Shown one piece after another: positions 45,366-54,957 of a DNA stretch of 64,000 bases. Position numbers and translations under genes: made by a program. The DNA lies in assembly GCA_910578975.1 (NCBI GenBank), contig CAJTRZ010000005.1:1-64000 (forward strand), in the 5' to 3' direction. The notes below the pieces were generated by a model that saw nothing but the letters and a program-made list of their open reading frames with translations, was not told the DNA's origin and searched no databases. Position 1 is the first letter of the stretch; each line of letters begins with the position of its first letter. The DNA is from an uncultured Eubacterium sp. (lineage in GTDB: Bacteria > Bacillota > Clostridia > Lachnospirales > Lachnospiraceae).

Positions 45366-48300
45366 ATGAGAAGAAAAACATTAACAAAAATGTTATCAGT
45401 AATTCTTGCGTTATCTATGACATGTACAATAAATCCTGTTATAGCGAGTGAAAGATTGGCAGTAAAAGAGAAGCAGGAGATAAATAAGAGTAAGAATTAT
45501 GCAGAAGGACAGGCTGTTATTATGTATGACAGTACAAGTACATCTACGAAAAGCAGAATGAACACTTCATGGGGAAACGACATGGAAATCGTAGATACGT
45601 ATATATTTGAACAAAGTGAAGCGAAGACTAAGACAAGAAGTATTTCAAAAACAAATGATTTGTCGGTGTCTTTAGTAAAGTCTGATAAATATTCTACAGA
45701 GGAATTAATTACAATTCTCAAAAAGAATAAAAACATCAAGTATGCAGAGCCTAACTATAAAATTAAAAAACTGGATTATAATGATACATATTACAAATAT
45801 CAGTGGGCATTGAATAATGAAGGACAAAATGCCGGCATAGAAGGGTTGGATATTAATGGAGATACAGAATTTCTGGGAGATAAGGACAGTAAGGAAAGAG
45901 TTATTGCATTAATTGATACGGGAATTGACTATACACATGAGGATTTGAAAGATGTAGTTTGGAATAATCCGTATAATAATAAAAAATTATATGGAGAGCA
46001 TGGATATGACTTTATTAATAGTGACGCAGATCCTATGGATGATAATGGACATGGAAGTCATTGTTCTGGAATAATGGCTGGTAAATCAGACAACGGAGCA
46101 GGTATTGCAGGAATAGCGAAAAGTTCCAATGTTAAAATCATGGGACTGAAAATTCTGGACGAGGAAGGTTCCGGATACGGAATGGAATCTGTGGGAGCCT
46201 ATAATTATATATATAAGGCACAACAGTTAGGTGTTAATGTTGTGGCAGTTAACAACTCCTGGGGAGGAGCAAGTGAAGAAGAGTCAGAGATTCTGAAGAC
46301 ATTAATAAATATGGTAGGTGAGAAAGGTGCTATCTCTGTATGTGCGGCAGGAAATGATGGTATGGATAATGATAAGTTTGAATCTATACCAGCAAACATT
46401 GACAGCGATTATGTGGTTTCTGTTGCCGCATCAAATGAAAAGGATGAATTGGCAAGTTTTTCAAATTATGGAAGAAAAAGTGTGGATATAGCAGCACCTG
46501 GAACAGATATTTTATCTTCTGTTTCATATAACTGCTTTAATCCTTCGATATATGATAATGTGTCAGAGTTGTGTGCATATTATTGTGATTTTGATAATGT
46601 AAATCTTGTAAAAACAATGAACAAGGATGGTTATACAGGAAATCAGGCAGGAGCTGGTGAGGCTGCGTATGGTACAGATTCAGATGGTGATGGTAATGTT
46701 ACAGTTACTACTACAAATACACAGTACTTTGGCAAGAGAAGAAGTACAAACAGGTCTCTGGAGTGGTCTGTTAAAGATGCAGAAAAAGGCAGTTGCCATT
46801 ATTTTTATTTGCCATATGAAATAAAACAGTCAGCTACAGAAACTTATGCTGCCATGGCATTGAGATTAAGTGGACCATCAGGACAGATAATTGATTTTGA
46901 AGAAATGCAGGATATAAAAGACTTATTAGGAATATCTTCATTTTATATTGCAGATTATAAAGTGGATGGTAATGGAAAGTTCAATATAGATAATTTAGAA
47001 ATGGATGCGATTGTTGATACGTATGTTGAACAGGAAAACTATTGGTCAAATCTTTCCATTCTGGTTTCTGAAAAAACAAGGAAAGATGAAAAACATGTAC
47101 TTGTATTTGCAATCGCAACAGAGTCAGAGGGAGACTTTACTGTTTATATTGATAATTTTGGAATTAGTAAAGAAAATATTTCATCAGATAAGTTTGGAAA
47201 ATATGATTTTTATAATGGAACTTCAATGGCAGCACCGTATGTGACAGGAGCAATTGCAGCAATATCTAACGCATATCCAAAGGAAAGTGCATTGCAGATA
47301 AAGGCAAGGGTATTAGGCAGCGTCAGAAGAAGTGGGAATTTAAAAGACAATGTATTCTCTGGAGGAACACTTGATCTGTCAAAGGTAGATACTCCGAGTA
47401 TGCTGGTTGAAAGGGTAAACTATAATAGTAAAAATCAGATTGAAATTAAAGGTTATTACATGAATAATGCCGAAGTTTATGTAAATGACCGTAAGGTTCA
47501 TGTCATTTCAAATGATGGAAAAAGTCTTATTATTGATGGTAAAGATTATGTAAATAAACAGATTAGTATTAAATTGACATCCGGTGAAGTAATATATGAA
47601 GATGATTATTTCTTTGCAAAAGGAAAAGTATTTAACAAGGGTTCAAATATAGAAGGAACAATTCAGGGCGGTCAGCTTTTATCGAGTGGAGATTGTTTGG
47701 TTTATGTAAATTTAAATGGAGAAGTATCTTATGGATTGGCATATAAAGATGAAGAGACAAATAAAGAAAGTGTGATGTGGACAGAAGGCATCCTCGGATT
47801 CGAAGCTAAAATGTTTGGGAAGGAATATGAACAGTCAGTAGATTACACTATTTCGAATGATACAGATTATATTTATGCAAATAGAAAAATCTATGGAGTA
47901 GTATCCATAGATGTAGGTTTTTCATCTGAAAAGATTTTGGCAGTTTATGAAGAGGAAAAGGGATGGAAGAAATTAGCGGATATTCCAAATGATATGTATC
48001 AATTGAATGGCAGTACATTAGCAGCTTACAATGGAGAATTGTATTTAATAGGTGGAGTTGATGAAAAGGGAACTCTGAGCAACAGAGTGATGAAGTATTC
48101 ACCAGCAACAAAGAAATGGACAAAGGGAGCGAATATTCCTGAGAACAGAGCCTTTTCAAGAGCAATGCAGGTAGGAAAGAAACTAATTGTCACGTTAGGA
48201 AGCAATGGAACGAAAGAAATCCCAAAGAATTTAATTTTTGATGGACAGAAATGGTCTGTTTCAAAGGTCAAGTTACAGAAATCTATTGACACATATACAG

Positions 48301-49223
48301 AGTTTTTCGGAGAGAAAAAGATATCGATAACAACAGCTGAAATAGGTCTTGTAAAAGATGGCATTATTTATACGAATCTTAGGGTAGACGGTCTGGGAGA
48401 TACATTTACGTACAATTTAACGAAGGACAATTTTACACCATCGGCTTATTCATTGAATGCCAGTGAACTGAAATATGACAGGTTATTTGCAACCACCGTT
48501 TACGATAAACTCTTTGTTTTATATGGTGATGAATATAATGAAGATGAGGAAGATGAATGGTTTTGGAAAAATAAATTATCAGATATTGAAAATTTATTTG
48601 AGGATGAGTTTGAAGGTGCCATTAGTTCACTATATATTCCAGTGACGAATGGGTATATTAATGTTGAAGACAAGAGTGAGATGGGGGGATATGTAGAAGG
48701 AGCAGGAACTTATCTGCCGGGCGACACAATTATATTAAAAGCCATGGTGGAAGATGAAGAACTTAAAATCAAGAAATTTGTGGTAAATGGTAAGAATATT
48801 GCAAAGGGTAAAAATGGATTTGTATATATTGCAAATGCATCTACTTGTCCTAATAAAATGGCAGCACAGGTTGTAGCATCTTATGATGATTTCAGTCTTC
48901 CAAAGATTGGTAAAGCAAAGATATCTAAAGCAGCAAGGACAAAGAATAAGAAGAAGATAAAAATTGTTCTGAAAAAGATAAAAGGGGCAACAGGGTATCA
49001 GATTAAGTGCTCTACTTCAAAGAAATTTGGAAAAAAAGTAACAAAGACGATAAACAGCAAAAAGGTAAAAGTGACTTTAAAGAAACTGAAAGCTAAGAAG
49101 AAATACTATATTAAGGCAAGGGCATACTCCAAATTCTATGGAAAGAAGATATATGGAAAGTGGTCTAAAGTCAGAGTAGTGAAAGTGAAGAAAAAGAAAG
49201 TAAAAAAGAGCAAAAAGAAATAG
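45366..49223 (+). CDS. Large secreted subtilisin-family peptidase with Kelch and Lys-rich fibronectin-like domains
   Basis: An exported S8 protease of 1285 residues. It has a signal peptide (cleavage near residue 28), an inhibitor-like propeptide (about 45-130), and a protease domain with D184 (LIDTGID), H229 (NGHGSHCSG) and S620 (NGTSMAAP). A long insertion separates His and Ser. Kelch-like repeats lie near 870-960 (YNGELYLIGGVDEKG), and the last 95 residues are a Lys-rich fibronectin-like domain ending with YGKWSKVRVV, similar to the tail of the phosphoesterase at 30239-31939. The positively charged tail could bind wall teichoic acids or polysaccharide. Confidence 0.9.
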   Translation: MRRKTLTKMLSVILALSMTCTINPVIASERLAVKEKQEINKSKNYAEGQAVIMYDSTSTSTKSRMNTSWGNDMEIVDTYIFEQSEAKTKTRSISKTNDLSVSLVKSDKYSTEELITILKKNKNIKYAEPNYKIKKLDYNDTYYKYQWALNNEGQNAGIEGLDINGDTEFLGDKDSKERVIALIDTGIDYTHEDLKDVVWNNPYNNKKLYGEHGYDFINSDADPMDDNGHGSHCSGIMAGKSDNGAGIAGIAKSSNVKIMGLKILDEEGSGYGMESVGAYNYIYKAQQLGVNVVAVNNSWGGASEEESEILKTLINMVGEKGAISVCAAGNDGMDNDKFESIPANIDSDYVVSVAASNEKDELASFSNYGRKSVDIAAPGTDILSSVSYNCFNPSIYDNVSELCAYYCDFDNVNLVKTMNKDGYTGNQAGAGEAAYGTDSDGDGNVTVTTTNTQYFGKRRSTNRSLEWSVKDAEKGSCHYFYLPYEIKQSATETYAAMALRLSGPSGQIIDFEEMQDIKDLLGISSFYIADYKVDGNGKFNIDNLEMDAIVDTYVEQENYWSNLSILVSEKTRKDEKHVLVFAIATESEGDFTVYIDNFGISKENISSDKFGKYDFYNGTSMAAPYVTGAIAAISNAYPKESALQIKARVLGSVRRSGNLKDNVFSGGTLDLSKVDTPSMLVERVNYNSKNQIEIKGYYMNNAEVYVNDRKVHVISNDGKSLIIDGKDYVNKQISIKLTSGEVIYEDDYFFAKGKVFNKGSNIEGTIQGGQLLSSGDCLVYVNLNGEVSYGLAYKDEETNKESVMWTEGILGFEAKMFGKEYEQSVDYTISNDTDYIYANRKIYGVVSIDVGFSSEKILAVYEEEKGWKKLADIPNDMYQLNGSTLAAYNGELYLIGGVDEKGTLSNRVMKYSPATKKWTKGANIPENRAFSRAMQVGKKLIVTLGSNGTKEIPKNLIFDGQKWSVSKVKLQKSIDTYTEFFGEKKISITTAEIGLVKDGIIYTNLRVDGLGDTFTYNLTKDNFTPSAYSLNASELKYDRLFATTVYDKLFVLYGDEYNEDEEDEWFWKNKLSDIENLFEDEFEGAISSLYIPVTNGYINVEDKSEMGGYVEGAGTYLPGDTIILKAMVEDEELKIKKFVVNGKNIAKGKNGFVYIANASTCPNKMAAQVVASYDDFSLPKIGKAKISKAARTKNKKKIKIVLKKIKGATGYQIKCSTSKKFGKKVTKTINSKKVKVTLKKLKAKKKYYIKARAYSKFYGKKIYGKWSKVRVVKVKKKKVKKSKKK

Positions 49224-49257
49224 CAGGAAATTAAACGAAACAGGGAGGAGATATATT

Positions 49258-49512
49258 ATGGTAAAAACAATTATAAAAATAGAGGGAATGGCATGTGGAA
49301 TGTGTGAGTCTCATATGAATGATGCTATCAGAAATGCTTTTCAGATAAAAAAAGTTTCCAGTTCACATGTAGATAAGGAGTCTGTGGTAATCAGTGAACA
49401 GGCATTAGATGAAACGGAAGTAAAAAAAGTCGTTGAAGATACCGGTTATACTTTTGTCTCTCTATCAAGTGAACCATATGAAAAGAAAGGATTGTTTTCT
49501 TTTAGAAAATAA
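49258..49512 (+). CDS. Heavy-metal-associated (HMA) domain protein, CopZ-like
   Basis: An 84-residue protein with the ferredoxin-like HMA fold and the metal-binding GMACGMC (Cys13 and Cys16) near its N-terminus. Such proteins carry copper or other soft metals to a P-type ATPase or repressor. No copper ATPase is nearby. A strong GGGAGGAG precedes the ATG, and a terminator follows. Confidence 0.88.
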   Translation: MVKTIIKIEGMACGMCESHMNDAIRNAFQIKKVSSSHVDKESVVISEQALDETEVKKVVEDTGYTFVSLSSEPYEKKGLFSFRK

Positions 49513-49524
49513 TCTGAATGAAAT

Positions 49525-49563
49525 AAAGAGGTCTCTGCAAAAAGTTGTAGAGATCTCTTTTTG
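49525..49563 (+). terminator. Terminator between the HMA gene and the convergent YeiH gene
   Basis: A 14-bp stem AAAGAGGTCTCTGC/GTAGAGATCTCTTT with two G-T wobbles, followed by T residues. Confidence 0.85.
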
Positions 49564-49607
49564 TAGCAAAAGCCTGGCAAGCGATATTGTGCTTGCAAAA
49601 ACATTAT

Positions 49608-50642
49608 TTACCACAATCCCATGAAATGCTGCATGACAAGACTGACTCCGGTAATACCAACCCAGCAGCAAAATCCAAGAACAATAGGTTTTCCGCCTGT
49701 TTTAACTAACTTAATAATATTTGTATTCAGACCGATTGCTGCCATAGCAAGAACAATAAAGAACTTGCTTAATTCTTTGACAGGATTGAAAATAGCGATA
49801 TCAGCACCGGCAGAGACGGCAATTGTCGTAATTACAGATGCCAGAATAAAATATAGAATAAACATCGGAAAAATAGATTTTAAATTGACTTTATTTTCAT
49901 TTGAATGTGTTGCTTCTTTTCTTGTACGCATAAATGCCAAAATAAGTGTAATTGGAATAATGGCAAGAGTACGCGTTAATTTTACAGTGACAGCTGTATC
50001 TAAAGTGGCTGAACCAAGATTCCACATACTGTCCCAGGTTGCGGCAGCAGCTGTAACGGATGAAGTATCGTTTACAGCGGTTCCTGAAAATATTCCGAAG
50101 GCAGTTCCCGTATCATGGGAGAATTCAAGCATGGATCCTAGCGTAGGAAATATTAAGGCTGCCAGAACATTAAAGAAAAAGATAACAGAGATAGCCTGGG
50201 CAACTTCTTCATCATCGGCATCTATTACAGGGGCAGTAGCTGCAACAGCGGATCCGCCACAAATAGATGAGCCGACCCCTACTAATGTAGAGATTTTATT
50301 AGGAATATGCATTATTCGGTGTAGTATATATGCAATTATTAAAGATGTTGTAATCGTAGTTATAATAATTGGAAGTGACTGCTTTCCTGTTTCTAAAATT
50401 ACCATAAGATTCATACCAAATCCTAATAGGACGACAGCCCATTGCAATACTTTTTTAGAAGTGAATTTAATACCACTTTCTAAAGAAGACTTATCTTTTA
50501 TAAAAAGTGTAATTATCATGCCAGTAATAATGGCAATCACAGCACCGCCTATAATAGGAAAAGCTTTTCCCACAAACCATGACGGAATAGCGATACACAG
50601 ACATAATAATAGTCCTTTATAATTTGTTTTCAAAAAATCCAT
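49608..50642 (-). CDS. YeiH-family putative sulfate exporter
   Basis: A 344-residue membrane protein with ten or more hydrophobic helices, of the YeiH/UPF0324 family. The segment GVGSSICGGSAVAA and TAVNDTSSVTAA are family signatures. Members are annotated as putative sulfate exporters, but the substrate is not established. An AGGAGGAAC ribosome binding site lies at 50646-50654 on the minus strand. Confidence 0.88.
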   Translation of the reverse strand: MDFLKTNYKGLLLCLCIAIPSWFVGKAFPIIGGAVIAIITGMIITLFIKDKSSLESGIKFTSKKVLQWAVVLLGFGMNLMVILETGKQSLPIIITTITTSLIIAYILHRIMHIPNKISTLVGVGSSICGGSAVAATAPVIDADDEEVAQAISVIFFFNVLAALIFPTLGSMLEFSHDTGTAFGIFSGTAVNDTSSVTAAAATWDSMWNLGSATLDTAVTVKLTRTLAIIPITLILAFMRTRKEATHSNENKVNLKSIFPMFILYFILASVITTIAVSAGADIAIFNPVKELSKFFIVLAMAAIGLNTNIIKLVKTGGKPIVLGFCCWVGITGVSLVMQHFMGLW

Positions 50643-50776
50643 TTTGTTCCTCCTAGTTTACATCTCTTGTTCATTACAATATAATAAGTAAGAAGTAAAA
50701 TCAATACAAAAAGATGAACTGGTAAAAAATACTGCTATTTGTATAGAAAGAATGCAGGGCAGAAGGAGAGTTATAT

Positions 50777-53143
50777 ATGAAACTTTCAGAGTTAAAGCAA
50801 GGACAAATTGCAAAAATTAAGAATGTTGGTGGCGAAGGACAATTGCGCAGACATTTTCTTGATATGGGTTTGATACAGGGAACAGAGATTCAATATATCA
50901 AGGCAGCACCCATGGGAGACCCTATTGAGTATAGACTGTGGGGATATGAATTGACATTGAGAAAAGATGATGCTGCCTGTATTGATATAGAGGAGATTAG
51001 TGATACAAGGAAGAATATAAAGAATAACGGTGGAGAAATAAAAGAGGAAGGTTTACATAATTCTACAAGACACCCTCATATTGGAGAATCGGGCATATAT
51101 CATGTAAAACAACGCGGAGAAGAAATAGAAAAAGGACAGTTGATTACTTTTGGTCTTGCAGGAAATCAAAATTGTGGAAAGACTACATTGTTTAATCAGC
51201 TGACAGGTGCGAATCAGCATGTGGGTAATTTTCCCGGAGTGACTGTAGACAGAAAAGATGGGCCAATCAGAGGACAGGAAAGTACAATGGTAGTAGATTT
51301 GCCGGGAATTTATTCTATGTCGCCGTATACGAATGAGGAAGTCGTGTCCAGACATTATTTTTTAGATGACAGACCTCGTGGAATTATTAACATTGTAGAT
51401 GCTACAAATATTGAACGAAATCTCTATCTGACAATGCAGTTGATCGAGTTAAATATTCCTACAGTGCTGGCACTTAATATGATGGATGAAGTCACAAAAA
51501 ATGGCGGTTCTGTTGATGTGAATAAACTGGAAGCTACATTGGGTATTCCAGTAGTGCCAATTTCCGCAGCAAAAAACGAAGGTGTAGATGAGTTGATAGA
51601 ACATGCAATGCATGTGGCAGTTCACAGAGAACGTCCGGGAAGAATGGATTTTTGTGAGGCAGATGGAGAAGATGGTGGTGCAGTACATAGAGGAATTCAT
51701 TCCATAATGCATTTAATAGATGACCATGCCCACAAGAATCATGTTCCAGTGCGTTTTGCTGCCAGCAAGTTAATTGAAGGAGACGAAGAAGTTATAGAGC
51801 GTCTTTATCTGGATGATAATGAAAAAGAGATGATTGAGCATATTATTATGCAGATGGAAAAAGAGAGTGGTATGGATAGACATGCGGCTCTTGCGAAAAT
51901 GAGATTTACATTTATAGACAAAGTGTGCAGGGAAACTGTTGTAAGACCGAAGGAAAGTAAGGAACGTATCAGAAGCCGAAAAATTGACAAAATTCTTACA
52001 GGAAAATATACAGCGATTCCATCTTTTGTAGTTATTATGGCAATGATATTCTGGCTGACATTTGGCGTCATAGGGGTAAGGCTTCAGGAGTTTATGGATA
52101 TGGGGATCGACAGCCTCAGTACTCTGTGTGAAAGTGCAATGAGTGCGGCGAGTGTAAATAAGGTGTTACAGTCGCTTGTGCTGGATGGAATTTTTGTAGG
52201 TGTGGGAAGTGTACTTAGTTTTCTTCCAATTATTGTAGTTTTGTTTTTCTTTCTATCTTTATTGGAAGATAGTGGATACATGGCAAGAATTGCTTTTGTG
52301 ATGGATAAACTTTTTAGAAAACTCGGGCTTTCCGGCAGAAGTTTTGTACCAATGATTATTGGGTTTGGCTGTTCTGTTCCAGCTATTATGGCAACAAGAA
52401 CCCTGCCTTCTGAGAGAGACAGAAAAATGACGATTATGTTGACTCCGTTTATGAGTTGTTCAGCAAAGATTCCAATATATGCGTTCTTTTCGGCAGCTTT
52501 TTTTAAAGGTAATTCGGCATTGGTTATGACAGGGCTCTATTTTACAGGTATAATTGTTGCAATTTTATATGCATTAATTTTGGACAGAACGAAATTTAAA
52601 GGAGAACCAGTTCCATTTGTTATGGAACTTCCAAACTATAGATTGCCAAGTACAAAAAGTGTACTGCATCTGATGTGGGATAAGGCAAAAGATTTTATTA
52701 CAAAGGCATTTACGATTATATTTTTGGCTTCTTTAATAATATGGTTCTTACAGACATTTGATTTACATTTTAATATCGTAAATGATGCAGGAGATAGTAT
52801 TCTAGCTATGCTGGGTGGTGTGATTGCACCAGTATTTGCACCGCTTGGATTTGGAGACTGGAGAGCCTCTACAGCATTAATCACAGGATTTACAGCGAAA
52901 GAAAGTGTGGTTAGTACATTGACCGTGTTGTTAGGAGGTGGAGCACTTTCAACGATGTTTACAGTAAAAAGTGCAATTGTATTTTTAGTGTTTACATTGT
53001 TATATACACCTTGTGTGGCAGCAGTATCTTCAGTGAAAAGAGAACTTGGTGGGAAATGGGCAGTTGTGGTAGTATTACTGCAATGTATGATAGCATGGAT
53101 TGTGGCATTTGTGGTAAGATGTGGATTCATGTTGATAGGGTAA
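50777..53143 (+). CDS. feoB: FeoA-FeoB fusion ferrous iron transporter
   Basis: Imports Fe2+ under anaerobic conditions. The 788-residue protein starts with a FeoA SH3-like domain (1-75, LSELKQGQIAKI), followed by a GTPase domain with G1 GNQNCGKT (129-136), the G3 DLPG and G4 NMMDE, and a core of about ten membrane helices with Gate motifs. FeoA and FeoB are usually separate genes, so the fusion is a clear trait, common in some Clostridia. No obvious Fur box is seen in the 134 bases upstream. Confidence 0.94.
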   Translation: MKLSELKQGQIAKIKNVGGEGQLRRHFLDMGLIQGTEIQYIKAAPMGDPIEYRLWGYELTLRKDDAACIDIEEISDTRKNIKNNGGEIKEEGLHNSTRHPHIGESGIYHVKQRGEEIEKGQLITFGLAGNQNCGKTTLFNQLTGANQHVGNFPGVTVDRKDGPIRGQESTMVVDLPGIYSMSPYTNEEVVSRHYFLDDRPRGIINIVDATNIERNLYLTMQLIELNIPTVLALNMMDEVTKNGGSVDVNKLEATLGIPVVPISAAKNEGVDELIEHAMHVAVHRERPGRMDFCEADGEDGGAVHRGIHSIMHLIDDHAHKNHVPVRFAASKLIEGDEEVIERLYLDDNEKEMIEHIIMQMEKESGMDRHAALAKMRFTFIDKVCRETVVRPKESKERIRSRKIDKILTGKYTAIPSFVVIMAMIFWLTFGVIGVRLQEFMDMGIDSLSTLCESAMSAASVNKVLQSLVLDGIFVGVGSVLSFLPIIVVLFFFLSLLEDSGYMARIAFVMDKLFRKLGLSGRSFVPMIIGFGCSVPAIMATRTLPSERDRKMTIMLTPFMSCSAKIPIYAFFSAAFFKGNSALVMTGLYFTGIIVAILYALILDRTKFKGEPVPFVMELPNYRLPSTKSVLHLMWDKAKDFITKAFTIIFLASLIIWFLQTFDLHFNIVNDAGDSILAMLGGVIAPVFAPLGFGDWRASTALITGFTAKESVVSTLTVLLGGGALSTMFTVKSAIVFLVFTLLYTPCVAAVSSVKRELGGKWAVVVVLLQCMIAWIVAFVVRCGFMLIG

Positions 53144-53187
53144 CAAAATGCAAGTCATGACTTTAAAATATAAAAAGTCTTGCGATT

Positions 53188-53232
53188 AAAAAATGTTAAG
53201 TTTCTAATGATTTGGAGGCTTAACATTTTTTA
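53188..53232 (+). terminator. Terminator after feoB
   Basis: A perfect 13-bp stem AAAAAATGTTAAG/CTTAACATTTTTT with an 18-base loop. Confidence 0.9.
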
Positions 53233-53253
53233 TGCCCACACAATTAATAGAAC

Positions 53254-53284
53254 TATTGACATATGTCAATAAAGTGATTAAAAT
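53254..53284 (+). promoter_or_regulatory. Promoter with 18-bp palindromic operator over the -35 box
   Basis: TATTGACATATGTCAATA (53254-53271) is a perfect 18-bp palindrome. Its left half contains the -35 hexamer TTGACA (53256-53261), and 17 bases later TAAAAT (53279-53284) forms the -10. A repressor bound here would block RNA polymerase, which fits autoregulation by the helix-turn-helix product of the operon. Confidence 0.8.
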
Positions 53285-53314
53285 TTATATAAGAAAAAAG
53301 AAAAGAGGGACAAT

Positions 53315-54130
53315 ATGAAAGATATTAATTTTGAGAAAAAAGATTATACTTATTTACAATGGTCAAAAGTAAGAAGTTCATCAGGAACAGCTGGCTCGTT
53401 TTTAAAAGCCACAGAAATAAAAAGTGGCAAAAAAATATATTATAAACTATCTGATTTTGATAGTGTTTTTGGAATTGTAGGACATGAATGTGTAAACGAA
53501 ATTATCGTCAGTCGGTTATTAAACATATTGGGAGTTTACCATTTACGTTATAATCTTATTTATGGAGAGATAAAAATCGATTCAAAAAGATATACAACTT
53601 ATTTTTGTAAATCAGAGAGTTTTCGAAAAGAAGGGGAAAGAAAAATTACTTTCGAAGATTACTATCAAATAGAAAAGAAAGACGACGAAACACCATTCGA
53701 TTTTGTGAAAAGATGCGGATGGGAGGAAGAGTTTGCGCAGATGTTGATTATAGATTTTTTAATTCTTAATCGTGACAGACACGGTGCGAATATTGAGGTA
53801 ATCATGGACAGCAAGGGAGCAGTGCGTTTGGCACCTTTGTTTGATCAGGGGATTTCGTTATTGTTTGGATGCCATAATGAAGAAATGATTAAAAAGTTTG
53901 AGATTTTAGAAGACAGACCTATCCAGAGTTTTGTGGGGAGTAATTCTACAAAAGAAAATCTGAAATTAATAGAAGAGAAGTATCTTTATTCAATACAAAA
54001 ACTGTCAGAAGGCGACAGAGAATATATTTTGGAGGGGTTAGAAGATATTTTATCAGAAACACATATTGAAAAAATATGGGAAATGATATGGAAAAGGTGG
54101 TTGTATTATGAAAGTATGTTCAATTTATAA
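53315..54130 (+). CDS. HipA-like Ser/Thr kinase (HipT-type candidate toxin)
   Basis: A 271-residue kinase of the HipA/CtkA fold, much shorter than HipA (about 440 residues) and lacking its N-terminal subdomain. Seen features: a Gly/Ser-rich loop SSGTAGSF (22-29), probable ATP-binding K44 (YYKLSD), catalytic loop NRDRHGAN (152-159, D154, N159) and metal-binding FDQG (D177). HipA kinases phosphorylate aminoacyl-tRNA synthetases and cause growth arrest. Its end overlaps the next gene by 23 bases. The gene order, kinase first, is the reverse of hipBA and hipBST. Confidence 0.8.
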   Translation: MKDINFEKKDYTYLQWSKVRSSSGTAGSFLKATEIKSGKKIYYKLSDFDSVFGIVGHECVNEIIVSRLLNILGVYHLRYNLIYGEIKIDSKRYTTYFCKSESFRKEGERKITFEDYYQIEKKDDETPFDFVKRCGWEEEFAQMLIIDFLILNRDRHGANIEVIMDSKGAVRLAPLFDQGISLLFGCHNEEMIKKFEILEDRPIQSFVGSNSTKENLKLIEEKYLYSIQKLSEGDREYILEGLEDILSETHIEKIWEMIWKRWLYYESMFNL

Positions 54131-54911
54131 TTATTTAGATAAAGAGAGAACTGCAGTTGCATATTTAGTTTATTATGAAAATGAGAGAAATTTTTATATC
54201 GAAATTTGCGATAAAGCTGATATAAATAATGTTCCTATGATGTTTGCATTATTTATGAAAAAAGGAATATATTCTTTAAATTCAGAGTGGGCAAAGAAAT
54301 GGGTATGCAGCCGTATTATTCCGACAGACAGACAAAATCTGGGGCAGATATTAAAAGCAAACAATATAAAATATTATGATGAGTATATGTTGCTTTTAAA
54401 GTCAAGAGGAATTTGCAGTCATGATGATTTTGCAGTGGAGGAAATTCCACAGAGAGACATCGAAAAGACAATTCTACCAATTCGATGGAAAAAGAATATT
54501 AAAGATATCATTGTTGCAAAACAGGAGATTCTTGTTTTTTTTAATGATAATACTACGAGAAAATATTCAGTGAATGAACTCAAAAGAATTTCAATAAACC
54601 ATAAATATGTGGATGCACATATGGAAGACTTTTTAGTTATGCAGGGTGGTTATGAATTGAATTGCAATAATGTGATTCATATTGAAAGAAATACTCTGCG
54701 TGAAGCAGGAGAAAGTATTCCAATTAGTTTTGAATATTTTAAGCAGTTTGCTAAGAAGAATTTAATCAACACAGCAGAGGCATGTCATATTTTGAATTGT
54801 AGCAGACAGAATATTGATAGTCTGGTGAAAAGAGAAAAGATAGAGGCAGTCCATGCGTCTTCGAAAAATAAAATGTTCTTTAAGGCAGATATTCATAGGA
54901 AGTTGTGGTAA
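54108..54911 (+). CDS. Candidate antitoxin: HipS-like, DUF2442-like and HTH domain fusion
   Basis: A 267-residue protein translated from an ATG inside the kinase gene, with AAGGTGG upstream. Residues about 1-115 resemble the N-terminal subdomain of HipA (HipS), with SRIIPTDRQNLGQIL in the place of the usual LLPEGxRR and FAVEEI at its end. Residues 128-200 resemble DUF2442 (ILVFFNDNTTRKYSV ... ERNTL). Residues 215-265 form an excisionase-type helix-turn-helix (NTAEACHILNCSRQNIDSLV). This would join the HipS and HipB functions of HipBST in one protein. The domain assignments are by eye. Confidence 0.68.
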   Translation: MKVCSIYNYLDKERTAVAYLVYYENERNFYIEICDKADINNVPMMFALFMKKGIYSLNSEWAKKWVCSRIIPTDRQNLGQILKANNIKYYDEYMLLLKSRGICSHDDFAVEEIPQRDIEKTILPIRWKKNIKDIIVAKQEILVFFNDNTTRKYSVNELKRISINHKYVDAHMEDFLVMQGGYELNCNNVIHIERNTLREAGESIPISFEYFKQFAKKNLINTAEACHILNCSRQNIDSLVKREKIEAVHASSKNKMFFKADIHRKLW

Positions 54912-54957
54912 AAATATTTGACACATCCATTTTCCTATTATATAATCAAACTCAATA

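Noticed and set aside
49621..50622. A 333-codon plus-strand frame opposite the YeiH-family gene
   Set aside because: The minus-strand frame encodes a clear membrane transporter with a good ribosome binding site; the plus-strand frame has no recognisable motif or ribosome binding site.
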